A DNA stretch of 64,000 nt from Burkholderia sp. Bp9142 (GCF_003853415.1 NZ_QTPP01000017.1:1-64000); one strand, 5' to 3'; shown: positions 10,688-20,026, counted from the stretch's first letter. Numbers and translations are program-made. The notes: generated from the sequence alone by a model not told the origin.

Positions 10688-11590
10688 TCAGCGATCCTTC
10701 GGGTCGAGCGCGTCACGCAGGCCGTCGCCAACGAAGTTCACGCAGTAAAGCGTCACGCACAGCATGACGGCCGGCGCCAGCAGCAGCCACGGCATCGATT
10801 CCAGTTTCTGCGCGCCGTCCTGGATCAGCACGCCCCAGCTCGTCATCGGCTCCTGCACGCCGAGGCCGAGGAACGACAGCACCGATTCGGTCAGCACGAT
10901 GTTCGGCACCGAGACCGTCGCGTACACGACGACCACGCCGAGCAGGTTCGGCACGACGTGGCGCAGCACGATCGACGCCGGCGACACGCCGATCGCGCGC
11001 GCCGCGTCGACGAACTCGCGATTGCGCAGCGACAGCGTCTGGCCGCGCACGACGCGCGCCATGTCGATCCACGAGAACGCGCTGATGGTCAGCACGACCA
11101 GCATGAACGAGCGGCCGAACAGGGTCATCATCAGGATCGCGATCAGCAGGTACGGGATCGCGTACATCATGTCGACGACGCGCATCATCGCGGAGTCGAC
11201 ACGGCCGCCCGCGAAGCCGGCGGTCGCGCCCCACGCGACGCCGAACAGGCCGGACACCAGCGTGCCGAGCAAGCCGACCTCGATCGATACGCGGCCGCCG
11301 ATCAGCGTGCGCACCAGGAGGTCGCGGCCGAGTTCGTCGGTGCCGAACCAGTGCTGGTTCGCGAGCGTCGGCGGCAGGCTGATCGAGCCCCAGTCGCTCG
11401 CGGCGGGATCGGCCGCGAGCAGCCACGGGCCGACGAAGCACGCGAGCGTGATCAGCGCGAGCAGCACGAGGCTGAACACGGCCGCGCGGTTGTGAAGGAA
11501 GCGCGCGAACGCGAGCGCGAGCGGCGAGCGCGAACGCGGCGGCGAGTCGGTCTGCACGGGCAGGCCGACGACGGGAGTAGTCGGGGTCAT
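10688..11590 (-). CDS. oppC: Oligopeptide ABC transporter permease OppC/DppC-type
   Basis: The 300-residue inner-membrane permease has a cytoplasmic N-terminal tail and one leading helix (about 35-58). The binding-protein-dependent transport domain holds five more helices. The EAA-like loop that contacts the ATPase is visible around DAARAIGVSPASIVLRHVVPN. It pairs with OppB to form the channel. The start lies 13 bp after the oppB stop. Confidence 0.92.
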   Translation of the reverse strand: MTPTTPVVGLPVQTDSPPRSRSPLALAFARFLHNRAAVFSLVLLALITLACFVGPWLLAADPAASDWGSISLPPTLANQHWFGTDELGRDLLVRTLIGGRVSIEVGLLGTLVSGLFGVAWGATAGFAGGRVDSAMMRVVDMMYAIPYLLIAILMMTLFGRSFMLVVLTISAFSWIDMARVVRGQTLSLRNREFVDAARAIGVSPASIVLRHVVPNLLGVVVVYATVSVPNIVLTESVLSFLGLGVQEPMTSWGVLIQDGAQKLESMPWLLLAPAVMLCVTLYCVNFVGDGLRDALDPKDR

Positions 11591-11603
11591 CGCAGTGCCT
11601 CGC

Positions 11604-12542
11604 TCAATAACGGATGCGCGGATCGAGCCACGCGTACGCGAGGTCGACCAGCAGGTTGAACAGCACCGCGAAGACGGTCGTCAGCACGACGAGGCCGAGC
11701 ACCAGCGTGTAGTCGCGGTTGATCGCGCCGTTCACGACGAGCTGCCCGAGCCCCGGCAGCGCGAACACCGATTCGGTGACGACGGCCGCCGTGATCGACG
11801 TGATGCAGACCGTGCCGAACAGCGACACGACCGGCATCAGCGCGGGCTTGAGCGCGTGGCGCAGCACGATCGTCGAGCCCGGCAGGCCCTTCGCGCGCGC
11901 GGTGCGGATGTAGTTGCTCGACAGCGTCTCGATCATCGAGCCGCGCATCACGCGTGCGAGCAGCGACACGTTGATGAAGGTCAGCAGCACGATCGGCAGC
12001 AGCCGGTACTGCCAGCCGCCGTCGCCCCAGCCGCCGGCCGGCAGCCAGCCGTTGCCGGCCGACGTCTTCAGCAGGATCGCGAAGATCCACACCAGCACCG
12101 GGCCGAGCACGAACGGCGGCACGACGTTGCCGAAGTTGCCGATCAGCATCACGAAGCGGTCGATCAGGCTGTCGCGGCGCACCGCCGCGACGGTGCCGAG
12201 CAGCACGCCAAACACGATCGAGACCGGGATCGACACGCCGCCCACGCCGAGACTCACGGGCAGCGCCTTCTTCACGAGATCGTTCACCGACCAGTCGACG
12301 TAGCGGAACGACGGGCCGAGATCGCCGTGCAGCAGCGAGCCGAGATACAGCAGGTACTGCTTCCACAGCGGCTCGTCGAGGTGATACTTCGCGTTCAGGT
12401 TCGCGAGCGTCGCGGCGGACAGTTGCTTCTCCGTATCGAACGGACCGCCGGGCGTGAAATGCAGCAGCAGGTAGCAGACGGTGATGACGGCGAGAATCGT
12501 CGGCACCGCCCACAACGTGCGTCTCAATGCGTAGGCCAGCAT
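11604..12542 (-). CDS. oppB: Oligopeptide ABC transporter permease OppB/DppB-type
   Basis: This 312-residue permease has six predicted membrane helices, beginning at LAYALRRTLWAVPTILAVI as usual for OppB. The EAA-like loop is around TARAKGLPGSTIVLRHALKPA. It carries the short PGGPFD motif after the first helix, characteristic of peptide and nickel permeases of this family. It starts 11 bp after the oppA stop and forms the membrane channel with OppC. Confidence 0.92.
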   Translation of the reverse strand: MLAYALRRTLWAVPTILAVITVCYLLLHFTPGGPFDTEKQLSAATLANLNAKYHLDEPLWKQYLLYLGSLLHGDLGPSFRYVDWSVNDLVKKALPVSLGVGGVSIPVSIVFGVLLGTVAAVRRDSLIDRFVMLIGNFGNVVPPFVLGPVLVWIFAILLKTSAGNGWLPAGGWGDGGWQYRLLPIVLLTFINVSLLARVMRGSMIETLSSNYIRTARAKGLPGSTIVLRHALKPALMPVVSLFGTVCITSITAAVVTESVFALPGLGQLVVNGAINRDYTLVLGLVVLTTVFAVLFNLLVDLAYAWLDPRIRY

Positions 12543-12553
12543 GATCGCTCCGC

Positions 12554-14167
12554 TCAGTGCTTGATCAGGTACATGTCCTGCGAAGCACGCATGTCGATCA
12601 CGTTCTTCAGCGAGTAGCCGCCCACGTAGGGCTTCACGAGACGATCGGCCGAGTACTGGAACAGCGGCACCATCGGCGTATCGTTCATCGCCGTGTCGTG
12701 CGCCTGCGTGAGCAGCGCGGCGCGCGCCTTGTCGTCGAGCTTCTGGTTGCCGTCCTCGACGAACGTGTCGACCTGCTTGTTGCAGTAGCCGACGGTGTTC
12801 TGCGAGCTGCCGCAGCGGATCAGGTCGAAGAAGGTCATCGCGTCGTTGTAGTCGGCGAACCAGCCGTCGCGCGCGATCTGCACCTTGCCGTCATGGCGCT
12901 CCTTCATCAGCACCTTGAACTCGACGTTCTCGAGCTTCGTGTTGATGCCGAGCTTGGTGCGCCATTCCGATGCCGTGAACAGCGCGACCTTCTTGTGCAG
13001 GTCGTTGGTGTTGTACGTGAGCGTGAACGACAGCGGCTTCGCGTCCGAGAAGCCGGCCTGCTTCAGCAGGTCCTTCGCGGTCGCGACGCGCCTGGCCATC
13101 GGCCACGCCGCCCATTCCGGCGTGAACGGCTGCACGCCCTTCGTACCGTTCGGCATCAGGCCGTACATCGGCTTCTCGCCGGCCTGCGTGAGCTTCGACG
13201 TCAGCACGTCGCGATCGATCACCATCGACAGCGCCTGGCGCACGCGCTTGTCCTTGAGCGCCGCGTCGCTGTTGTTCAGGTAGTAGTAGTAGGTCGCGAG
13301 TTGCAGGCCCGGGCGCAGTTCGCCGCCGAACTGCTTGCTGACCTGCTGGAAGATGCCCGACGGGATCGAGTAGCTGTAGTCGATCTGGCCGGCCTGGTAC
13401 ATGCGCATCGCGGTTTCGTCGCTTTCGATCGGCAGGTACGTGACCTTGTTGATCACGACCTTCGACGCGTTCCAGTACTTCGCATCCTTCGTCGCGACGA
13501 TGCGGTTGTTCGGCTGCCAGTCGACGAGCTGGTACGCGCCGTTGCTGACGAGATTGCCCGGGCGCGTCCATGCGTCGCCGAACTTCGCGATGGTGTCCTT
13601 GTTCACCGGCGCGAGCGGTGCCATCGCGGTCAGCTCGGGGAAGAACGCGACGGGCACGTCGGTCGTCACTTCCAGCGTGTACGGGTCGACCGCGCGCACG
13701 CCGAGCGTCGTCGGCGCGGCCTTGCCGGCGATGATGTCCTTCGAGTTCTTCACGAACTCGACGAGAATCGTGTACTTCGAGCCCGTCTTCGGATCGACGA
13801 GACGCTGCCACGCGTAGACGAAATCGGCGGCCGTCACGGGCTGGCCGTTGCTCCACTTCGCATCGTGGCGCAGCTTGAAGATCCACGTCTGCGGCGTCTT
13901 GCGCTCCCACGACTGCGCGACGCCCGGCACGACCTGGCCGGCCGCGTCGATGCGGGCGAGCCCTTCGAACAGGTCGAGGCCGATCGTGTTGCCGGTCCAC
14001 GACTCGATGTGCGCCGGGTCGAGCGACTCGACTTCGGCGGGCACCTGGCGCGTCAGGTCCTGTTGAGGAGCGAGCGCGACGTTCGACGGAACGGTCACGG
14101 CGTGAGCGGCGGGCGTCGTCAGGGCGAGCGCGGCCAGCACGGCCGACATGGCATGCAAGGATTTCAT
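12554..14167 (-). CDS. oppA: Periplasmic oligopeptide-binding protein OppA-type
   Basis: The 537-residue solute-binding protein (SBP family 5) has a signal peptide (about 1-23, ending AHA). The mature protein opens with a typical EVESLDPAHIES segment, then TIGLDLFEGLARID. The SDG-like region and NGTKGVQPFTPEW follow in the usual order. It binds peptides in the periplasm and delivers them to OppBC. As first gene of the operon it is probably the most highly expressed. The inverted repeat at 14286-14338 lies in its upstream region. Confidence 0.92.
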   Translation of the reverse strand: MKSLHAMSAVLAALALTTPAAHAVTVPSNVALAPQQDLTRQVPAEVESLDPAHIESWTGNTIGLDLFEGLARIDAAGQVVPGVAQSWERKTPQTWIFKLRHDAKWSNGQPVTAADFVYAWQRLVDPKTGSKYTILVEFVKNSKDIIAGKAAPTTLGVRAVDPYTLEVTTDVPVAFFPELTAMAPLAPVNKDTIAKFGDAWTRPGNLVSNGAYQLVDWQPNNRIVATKDAKYWNASKVVINKVTYLPIESDETAMRMYQAGQIDYSYSIPSGIFQQVSKQFGGELRPGLQLATYYYYLNNSDAALKDKRVRQALSMVIDRDVLTSKLTQAGEKPMYGLMPNGTKGVQPFTPEWAAWPMARRVATAKDLLKQAGFSDAKPLSFTLTYNTNDLHKKVALFTASEWRTKLGINTKLENVEFKVLMKERHDGKVQIARDGWFADYNDAMTFFDLIRCGSSQNTVGYCNKQVDTFVEDGNQKLDDKARAALLTQAHDTAMNDTPMVPLFQYSADRLVKPYVGGYSLKNVIDMRASQDMYLIKH

Positions 14168-14285
14168 CGTGGCAGTCTTGAGAAGGTTGTTCGGTGAGCG
14201 TTGCGCGGCGGATGCCGCGGATTACGCGTGAGACGCTGACGGGTACAGCGATTGAGGAGGCCCGTGATTCTCGTATTGCATCTTA

Positions 14286-14338
14286 GTATTCCTTACGTTT
14301 CTTTCGACAAGTATCCCGTCGAGGAAACGAAGGAATAC
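14286..14338. repeat. Imperfect inverted repeat between the regulator gene and oppA
   Basis: GTATTCCTT at 14286-14294 is mirrored by AAGGAATAC at 14330-14338. The inner parts (ACGTTTC.TTTCGAC and GTCGAGGAAACG) also pair with small gaps, giving arms of about 21-23 bases around a 9-base centre. It sits just after the XRE-cupin gene and upstream of oppA. No T run follows on the minus strand, so an operator or attenuator of the opp operon is as likely as a terminator. Confidence 0.55.
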
Positions 14339-14345
14339 CTGTGCG

Positions 14346-14948
14346 TTAGAACAGCCGCGGCGTACCGACCCAGACCACCACCGACTCGATCTTCGCGGTG
14401 TTGACCCAGCTGTGCGGGACCGTCGACTGATAGTGCGAACTGTCTCCGGCCTGCAGGACGAACGTCTTGCCTTCCAGCGTCAGCGACACTTCCCCTTCGA
14501 TCACGTACAGGAACTCCTCTCCTGCATGTGTCGTCACCTCCGACCGTTTCTGCCCCGGCGGCATCCGCACGAGGATCGCCTCGAGCTGACGCCCTTCGGT
14601 CACGTTGGTCAGCCTCGCGAACAGGTTCGCCGAATCGGCGAATCCGAAGAAGCGCAACTGCTCGCCTCTGCAGACCGAGCGTTCCTCGCTCGGCGTATCC
14701 ACGAAGTACTGCACCGTCACGCCGAGCGCCTGGGCGATACCGGCCAGCGACGTCAGCGACGGCGACGCGAGCCCGCGTTCGACTTGAGACAGAAACGGCT
14801 TCGAAATCCCCGCGGCGGTAGCGGTGTCGTCGAGCGTGCGCTTCAGACGTTGGCGCAACGCGCGAATCTTGCTGCCCAGTGCGACGGCGTCTGCCGACCG
14901 CGAGTTTTCAGTGGGGGGAACCATAGCAGGCCGAAAAGTGGTCGTCAA
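14346..14948 (-). CDS. XRE-cupin transcriptional regulator
   Basis: The 200-residue regulator has an XRE helix-turn-helix (about residues 22-85; recognition region ISKPFLSQVERGLASPSLTSL) joined to a C-terminal cupin barrel (about 115-195; EVTTHAGEEFLYVIEGEVSL). This class (SutR/PuuR-like) senses small ligands through the cupin and controls nearby amine, peptide or amino-acid genes. It lies directly upstream of oppA on the same strand, so control of the opp operon is the simplest inference. An alternative in-frame ATG exists at 14924. Confidence 0.85.
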   Translation of the reverse strand: MTTTFRPAMVPPTENSRSADAVALGSKIRALRQRLKRTLDDTATAAGISKPFLSQVERGLASPSLTSLAGIAQALGVTVQYFVDTPSEERSVCRGEQLRFFGFADSANLFARLTNVTEGRQLEAILVRMPPGQKRSEVTTHAGEEFLYVIEGEVSLTLEGKTFVLQAGDSSHYQSTVPHSWVNTAKIESVVVWVGTPRLF

Positions 14949-15156
14949 AAAATGTTTGATGGAAAGTAACTAAGTTAAATCGAGATAGCTTAATCTTCGG
15001 GTTCGCACACGTCTTCGGCGTTGAGCCCGGTGCACTAAACAGGGCCCGAAGCGAGCGAAACGACGCGCTATCTTGCCAGACTCGCCGGCTTCACAGGCAA
15101 GCTGCAAGCGGCTCTCCGGGAATCTTCGGAGGCCGGGCGGGAAAGTTTACAAATAG
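14949..15156. other. Intergenic region upstream of XRE-cupin gene
   Basis: A short AT-richer stretch at about 14945-14998 probably contains the promoter of the minus-strand XRE-cupin gene. The remainder, to 15156, shows no convincing reading frame on either strand. Confidence 0.5.
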
Positions 15157-15306
15157 ATGATGAGACGAATGTTCCTGAAAGCTGCTGCCATATCGGGAGT
15201 TTCCCTGAGTGGCGCGGACCTGACGCACCGGACCGGCGAACGTTACCACTCGCGCGCCGGTCGGGGCCTCGCACCGCCTTGCCCGGCGGCGTCCGGCCCC
15301 GGCCCG
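15157..15306 (+). pseudogene. Orphan Tat signal-peptide fragment of an exported protein
   Basis: The frame from the ATG at 15157 begins MMRRMFLKAAAISGVSLSG, a clear twin-arginine signal (RRxFLK followed by a hydrophobic stretch). After about 22 residues the protein loses recognisable character and then runs into the palindromic element that starts at 15307; the frame stays open to 15585 only by chance. I read this as the 5' end of an exported enzyme gene, usually an oxidoreductase or lyase with this signal type, whose body has been lost or displaced. Confidence 0.5.
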
Positions 15307-15603
15307 GGCCAGGGTCTGTTCCCGCTAATAACGGGCTTGCGAACGTGCCTTGCCGGTTGCAATGCAAGGAGCGAGGAGCGCCGTTTGGCCGAGCCAAACA
15401 AGCGACGATCGACGCCGCAGTGCGGCCGGCAAGGTACGTTCCCCTGTTTGGAAAAAATCATTCGTGGGGCTGGCCCCCAGAAGGGCCGATCGCCGCGTCA
15501 TGCTCCTCGCGAATACGTCGAGTATTCGCTTCGTCGCATTCCTTGCGCTCGGCCCTTCTGGGGGCCAGCGCAAGCCCGTTATTAGCGGGATCAGACCCTA
15601 GCC
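15307..15603. repeat. 297-bp palindromic element: outer inverted repeat enclosing two 101-nt hairpins
   Basis: Outer arms 15307-15340 and 15570-15603 are inverted copies, 32 of 34 bases identical. Immediately inside each lies a palindrome exactly 101 nt long. Hairpin 1 is 15341-15441: outer stem 16 bp (15 paired), tip stem 7 bp at 15383-15389/15393-15399. Hairpin 2 is 15469-15569: outer stem 20 bp, perfect; tip stem 8 bp at 15509-15516/15522-15529. Both have symmetric internal loops (26+26 and 20+20 nt). A 27-nt spacer separates them. The stems of the two hairpins differ in sequence but keep pairing. No transposase is present. It could be a non-autonomous mobile element or a REP/BIME-like structure. 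Confidence 0.75.
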
Positions 15604-15709
15604 AGACTGCTCCATCGCCGACGCAAAGCCTACCCGGCCACCGTGCTCCGGCGCCAGTTCGACCCCCAAGGCGACGCGCGATCCGCGCCGTCCGTTTCAA
15701 ACGAGATTG

Positions 15710-17233
15710 ATGATGCACGCACCTGTTTCACAAACCCGATCGTTTACGACGGTCTTCCTCATCGAAATGTGGGAGCGCTTCGGCTACTACGGCATGGCCG
15801 CGCTCCTGGTCCTCTTCATGGTCGACCGGCTCGGTTTCACCGACAGCCATGCGAACCTGACCTGGGGCGCGTTTACCGCGCTCGTCTACGCGTCGCCGTC
15901 GATCGGCGGCTGGATCGGCGACAAGGTGCTCGGCGCCCGCCGCACGACGATCATCGGCGCGGCCGTGCTGTGCGCCGGCTACCTGATGCTGGCGGTTCCG
16001 AACGACGCGCTGGCGTACATGTACGCATCGCTCGGCGTGATCGTCGTCGGCAACGGCCTGTTCAAGGCCAACGCGGCGAACCTCGTGCGCCGCATCTACG
16101 AAGGCGACGATGCGCGCATCGACAGCGCGTTCACGATCTACTACATGGCGGTCAACATCGGCTCGACGGTGTCGATGCTCGCGACGCCGTGGATCAAGGA
16201 TCACTGGGGCTGGCACACCGCGTTCGCGGTCTGCTGCGCCGGCATGCTGCTCGCGATCCTGAACTTCATGCTGATGCACCGCACGCTCGCGCACATCGGC
16301 TCGCAGCCCGACGACGAACCGATCCGCTGGAAGCGCCTCGGCGGCGTGGCGGCAGGCGGCGTCGCGCTCGCGCTGATCACGCTGTACGTGCTGCAGCACA
16401 AGCAGCTCGCGGTCGCGAGCGTGTGGACGGCGGCGTTCGCGATCCTCGCGATCTTCGCGTACATGATCGCGAAGTCGGAGCGTTCGGAGCGGGCGGGCCT
16501 GATCGCGGCGCTCGTGCTGATCGGCCAGGTGATCCTGTTCTTCATCTTCTACGTGCAGATGTCGACGTCGCTGACGCTGTTCGCGCTGCGCAACGTCGAT
16601 CCGCGCTTCATCCTGTTCGGCACGACGCTGTTCACGTGGAGCGCCGCGCAGTTCCAGGCACTGAACCCGATCTGGATCATGATGCTGAGCCCGGTGCTCG
16701 TGTGGATCTACAACGCGGTCTCGAAGAGCGGCCGTGACCTGCCGGTCGCGGCGAAGTACGCACTCGGCTTCGGCGCGGTGGCGGCCGGCTACCTGGTGTT
16801 CACGATCAGCGGCCGCTACGCGGTGGACGGCCGCGTGTCGTCGTGGTTCATGGTGTGGGGCTACGGCCTCTACTCGCTCGGCGAACTGCTGGTGAGCGGC
16901 CTCGGCCTGGCGATGATCGCCCGCTACGTGCCGGCGCGCATGAGCGGCTTCATGATGGGCGCGTATTTCGTCGCGACGGGTGTGTCGCAGTATCTCGGCA
17001 GCGTCGTCGCCAACTTCGCGCAGATGCCGTCGCACGACCTGCCGGCCACCGAATCGCTGCCGCTCTACCTGTCGCTGTTCGAGAAGCTCGGCTGGCTCGC
17101 CGCGATCGGCATGCTGCTCGCCCTGCTGCTGCTGCCGATGATGAACCGCCTGTCACGCCAGCATCAGCGCTGCACGGAAGAGCGCCGCGAGGAAGAAGCG
17201 GTGCAGGCGCAGGCGATGGCCTCGGCCCAGTAA
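15710..17233 (+). CDS. POT-family proton-dependent oligopeptide transporter
   Basis: The roughly 507-residue inner-membrane protein has about 14 hydrophobic segments. The POT motif ExxER is present as EMWERFGYYG (about residues 19-28), and a second family stretch is FKANAANLVRRIY. It imports di- and tripeptides with protons. A TTG at 15707 and ATGs at 15710 and 15713 are all possible starts; the ATG pair is favoured over TTG. It lies near the opp operon, so this part of the genome carries two routes for peptide uptake. Confidence 0.9.
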   Translation: MMHAPVSQTRSFTTVFLIEMWERFGYYGMAALLVLFMVDRLGFTDSHANLTWGAFTALVYASPSIGGWIGDKVLGARRTTIIGAAVLCAGYLMLAVPNDALAYMYASLGVIVVGNGLFKANAANLVRRIYEGDDARIDSAFTIYYMAVNIGSTVSMLATPWIKDHWGWHTAFAVCCAGMLLAILNFMLMHRTLAHIGSQPDDEPIRWKRLGGVAAGGVALALITLYVLQHKQLAVASVWTAAFAILAIFAYMIAKSERSERAGLIAALVLIGQVILFFIFYVQMSTSLTLFALRNVDPRFILFGTTLFTWSAAQFQALNPIWIMMLSPVLVWIYNAVSKSGRDLPVAAKYALGFGAVAAGYLVFTISGRYAVDGRVSSWFMVWGYGLYSLGELLVSGLGLAMIARYVPARMSGFMMGAYFVATGVSQYLGSVVANFAQMPSHDLPATESLPLYLSLFEKLGWLAAIGMLLALLLLPMMNRLSRQHQRCTEERREEEAVQAQAMASAQ

Positions 17234-17353
17234 GTACTATCCCTCGGCGTGCGGCGTGCACGCCACATTCTCCCGCCGCCGCGGCCGGCACGTCCTACAC
17301 TGGTTGCAACGGCGCATCCGCTCCGTCGCGATGCGCACCGGTGGGAGAAGATC

Positions 17354-17560
17354 ATGAAAAGCAAAACGACTCGGCTCTTGAGGATACTGTCGGACATCCG
17401 GCACGCGCAGCGCTGCACCGCACTGCGCGCCGCCCGGGCCGCGGCCGAAGCCGACGCGGTGCTCGCGCAGCAGGACGATCCGGAGTCCGACGAACGCGAC
17501 GACGCCGAATCCGACGACGCGACCATCGTCCCCCGCTCCCGCATCGGCTCACCTCACTGA
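17354..17560 (+). CDS. Small hypothetical protein (68 aa), acidic tail
   Basis: The short frame starts at an ATG preceded by a good ribosome site (GGAGAAG at 17344-17350). The N-terminal half is basic and helical (KTTRLLRILSDIRHAQR), followed by an Ala-rich helix. The C-terminal half is strongly acidic (DDPESDERDDAESDD). No membrane segment or signal peptide is visible. I do not recognise it. The charge split could suit nucleic-acid binding, but that is speculation. Confidence 0.5.
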   Translation: MKSKTTRLLRILSDIRHAQRCTALRAARAAAEADAVLAQQDDPESDERDDAESDDATIVPRSRIGSPH

Positions 17561-17615
17561 CGTCATCGACGCCGCGCGGCACGTTGCGCGCCGCCTGCGC
17601 GTTTTCCCGTACCGC

Positions 17616-18740
17616 TCACGCGGCCGCGCCGCGCCAGCGCGCGAACCACGTTCCCGAACCCGCCACGGCCATCATCAGCCCGACCGCGCATGCGTCGGCC
17701 GCGAGGCCCACGCCGAGATGCCGCAGCTCGGCGCCGTTCGCGACCGGATGCAGCAGCGAATCGATGACGAGCGAGATCGCCGCGCCCGCGACGAAGCAGA
17801 TCAAGCCGCGCCGGCCGACCGCGACGACGGGCTGCACGGCCTGCGCAATGCGCGCGATCCAGCCGTAGCGCACGCAGTCGGCCATCAGCCACGCGATCGC
17901 CGCGAAGCTCACGATGCGCGGCAGCGCGAGATCGCGTTTGAGCACGCCTTCCGGCACCGGCAACCCGGAGAACAGCTTGTAGCTCGCGCAACCGAGCACG
18001 ATCGCGCAGGCAACGCCGGTCGCCGCGGCGCTCCAGCGCCCGAGCGCGATGTGCCGGTACACGGGCTGGCAGCGCGCAAGCACGCCGGCGACAAACATCA
18101 GCTGCCACGCAAACGGGTTGAAGCTCCAGCGGAACGAATCGGTGTCCAGCAACTCGGGGCCGAGCCAGCCGGCCGCGAGCCACGACGCCGCGCTGAACGC
18201 GACGAGCAGCCACGGATGGCGGCGCGCGAACGGCACGATCACCGGCGACGCGAGCGCGAACAGCACATACATCGGCAGCACCGACGCGAGATACGGCTGG
18301 CGCTGGAACGTGAGCAGCTCGGCTGCGCCCGTGAGTGGCGACGCGAGCATCACGCTGACGTCGTCGAGCGCGAGGTTCGGCGCGTCGATCCCGTAATGGT
18401 CGAGCACGGCGGACACGACGAGCATCAGCGTCGACGTCGCGAGAAACGCGCGGTAGATCTGCATCGCGCGGCGCACGAACCGCTGCTGCGCGGCGCGCGC
18501 GCCGTGCCGGTCGGCGATCGCGCCGTATGCGCTCGCGGTCGCGAAGCCGCCGAGGAACACGAATACCTCGGCCGCGTCGCACAGCGCGAATGCGTGGAGC
18601 GTCACGCGCGACAGCACGCTCGCGCCGATGTGATCGACGACGATCATCAGCAGCACGATCCCGCGGAAGAAATCGACTTCGATCAGGCGGCCGCCGCGCG
18701 CCGGCGGCGTCGTGGCGACGGGCGGCGCGCTCAGCGGCAT
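17616..18740 (-). CDS. opgC: OpgC-family membrane acyltransferase
   Basis: The 374-residue integral membrane protein has about ten hydrophobic segments. Near the N-terminus is RLIEVDFFRGIVLLMIVVDH, the arginine/histidine pattern of the OpgC and acyltransferase-3 superfamily. OpgC proteins succinylate osmoregulated periplasmic glucans. No opgGH genes are next to it, so the substrate is inferred from family only. The ATG at 18740 is preferred over one ten codons upstream because the upstream residues are mostly arginines with no function. Confidence 0.8.
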   Translation of the reverse strand: MPLSAPPVATTPPARGGRLIEVDFFRGIVLLMIVVDHIGASVLSRVTLHAFALCDAAEVFVFLGGFATASAYGAIADRHGARAAQQRFVRRAMQIYRAFLATSTLMLVVSAVLDHYGIDAPNLALDDVSVMLASPLTGAAELLTFQRQPYLASVLPMYVLFALASPVIVPFARRHPWLLVAFSAASWLAAGWLGPELLDTDSFRWSFNPFAWQLMFVAGVLARCQPVYRHIALGRWSAAATGVACAIVLGCASYKLFSGLPVPEGVLKRDLALPRIVSFAAIAWLMADCVRYGWIARIAQAVQPVVAVGRRGLICFVAGAAISLVIDSLLHPVANGAELRHLGVGLAADACAVGLMMAVAGSGTWFARWRGAAA

Positions 18741-19126
18741 GGCCGCACCTGCGCGACGACGGCGCGGCACGCACCGGCGAAAGGTTCGGAAAGGAGAAGA
18801 CGCGCGCGATCAGCGGCGATGCGCGTATGCCCGCATCGCGCCAACCCGGCCGGCCCGGCACGGAGATGACCGTTCATGGAAAAGCCGCATACGAAGAGAA
18901 GACGGTCAGGTCAGTCTAGCGGCCGGTCGGGGATACCCTAAGTAACAAAGTGCAACGGAATCTTCTGTTCGATTACAGGCGTGACATCGGCGATGCAACG
19001 CTGGCGAGGCGGCCAGCCCGATGTCAGCTCAACGCCAGTTCGACGCCGGCATCGCGGGATTCGACGCAAGGAACGCGCGATGCGCAGCACGTCCGTCGCC
19101 GCCGTCGCGCCGCCGAGCGACGACGC
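18741..19126. other. 386-bp intergenic region between opgC and rarD
   Basis: Both flanking genes are on the minus strand. I found no protein-like frame, hairpin terminator or repeat. The stretch near 18930-18975 is AT-richer and may hold the opgC promoter. Confidence 0.5.
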
Positions 19127-20026
19127 TCAGCCGCGCACGGGCAAGCGCCGCATCAGCATCGCGCTGTGCCACGCGGTCAGCGCGACCGCGGCCCAGATCG
19201 GCCCGTAGGTCGCGAGCTGCGCGACGCTCAGCGTCTCGCCGAGCAGCAGCAGCGACACCGCGACGAGCAGCACCGGCTCGACGTAGCCGAGAATCCCGAA
19301 CAGCGCCATCGGCAGCATCCGGCTCGCCTTCAGGTAGCTCGCGAGCGCGAGCGTGCTGAGCACGCCGAGCCCCGGCAGCAGCAAGGCCCACAGCAGCGGA
19401 TGGCCGCCGACCTGCGTCGCGCTCGCCGAGACCATCACGAGCGCGACCGGACACAGCAGCGCGATCTCGAGCGCGAACGCAGCCAGCGAATCGGCGTTGA
19501 TCCGGCGGCGCAGCACGAAATACGGCGGATAGCCGAGCGCGACGACGAGCGTCGGCCACGCGAACGCGCGCGTCGCCCACACCTCGTGCACGACGCCGAG
19601 CGCCGCGCAGACGACCGCCGCCCATTGCAGCGGGTCGAGCCGTTCGTGATAGTAGAAGCGGCCGACGAGCACCATCGTCAGCGGCAGCAGGAAATAGCCG
19701 AGCGACACTTCGAGCATGCGTCCGTGCAACGGCGCCCACAGGAACAGCCACAGTTGCAGGCCGAGCAGCGCCGCGCTCGCCGGCAGCGCGATCAGCAGGC
19801 GCCCGTCGCGCACGCTGCGCCGCACGAGTTCGACGAGCGCCGGCCAGCGGCCACGCAGCGCGATCAGCGCGAGCGCGCCCGGTGCGGTCCACAGGACACG
19901 CCACGCGAAGATGTCGAGCCCCGTGAGCGGCGCGAGCAGTTTCGCGTAAGCGGACATCAGCGCGAACAGCGTCGACGCCATCACCGACAGCATGAGGCCG
20001 CGCCCGGCCTCCGGATACCCCGTCAT
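19127..20026 (-). CDS. rarD: RarD-type EamA transporter
   Basis: The 299-residue inner-membrane protein has ten hydrophobic segments, the two five-helix halves of the EamA/DMT superfamily. RarD-specific features are the opening segment (ASTLFALMSAYAKLL), FAWRVLWTAPGAL, and LQLWLFLWAPLHGRMLEVSLG. RarD was first linked to chloramphenicol sensitivity; its natural substrate is not settled. It starts 12 bp after the acylphosphatase stop, so the two are probably co-transcribed. Confidence 0.88.
   Translation of the reverse strand: MTGYPEAGRGLMLSVMASTLFALMSAYAKLLAPLTGLDIFAWRVLWTAPGALALIALRGRWPALVELVRRSVRDGRLLIALPASAALLGLQLWLFLWAPLHGRMLEVSLGYFLLPLTMVLVGRFYYHERLDPLQWAAVVCAALGVVHEVWATRAFAWPTLVVALGYPPYFVLRRRINADSLAAFALEIALLCPVALVMVSASATQVGGHPLLWALLLPGLGVLSTLALASYLKASRMLPMALFGILGYVEPVLLVAVSLLLLGETLSVAQLATYGPIWAAVALTAWHSAMLMRRLPVRG

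Noticed and set aside
15157..15585. A complete 142-residue exported protein
   Set aside because: Only the first 20 or so residues look like protein; the rest translates the palindromic element, and the same element is open in several frames on both strands.
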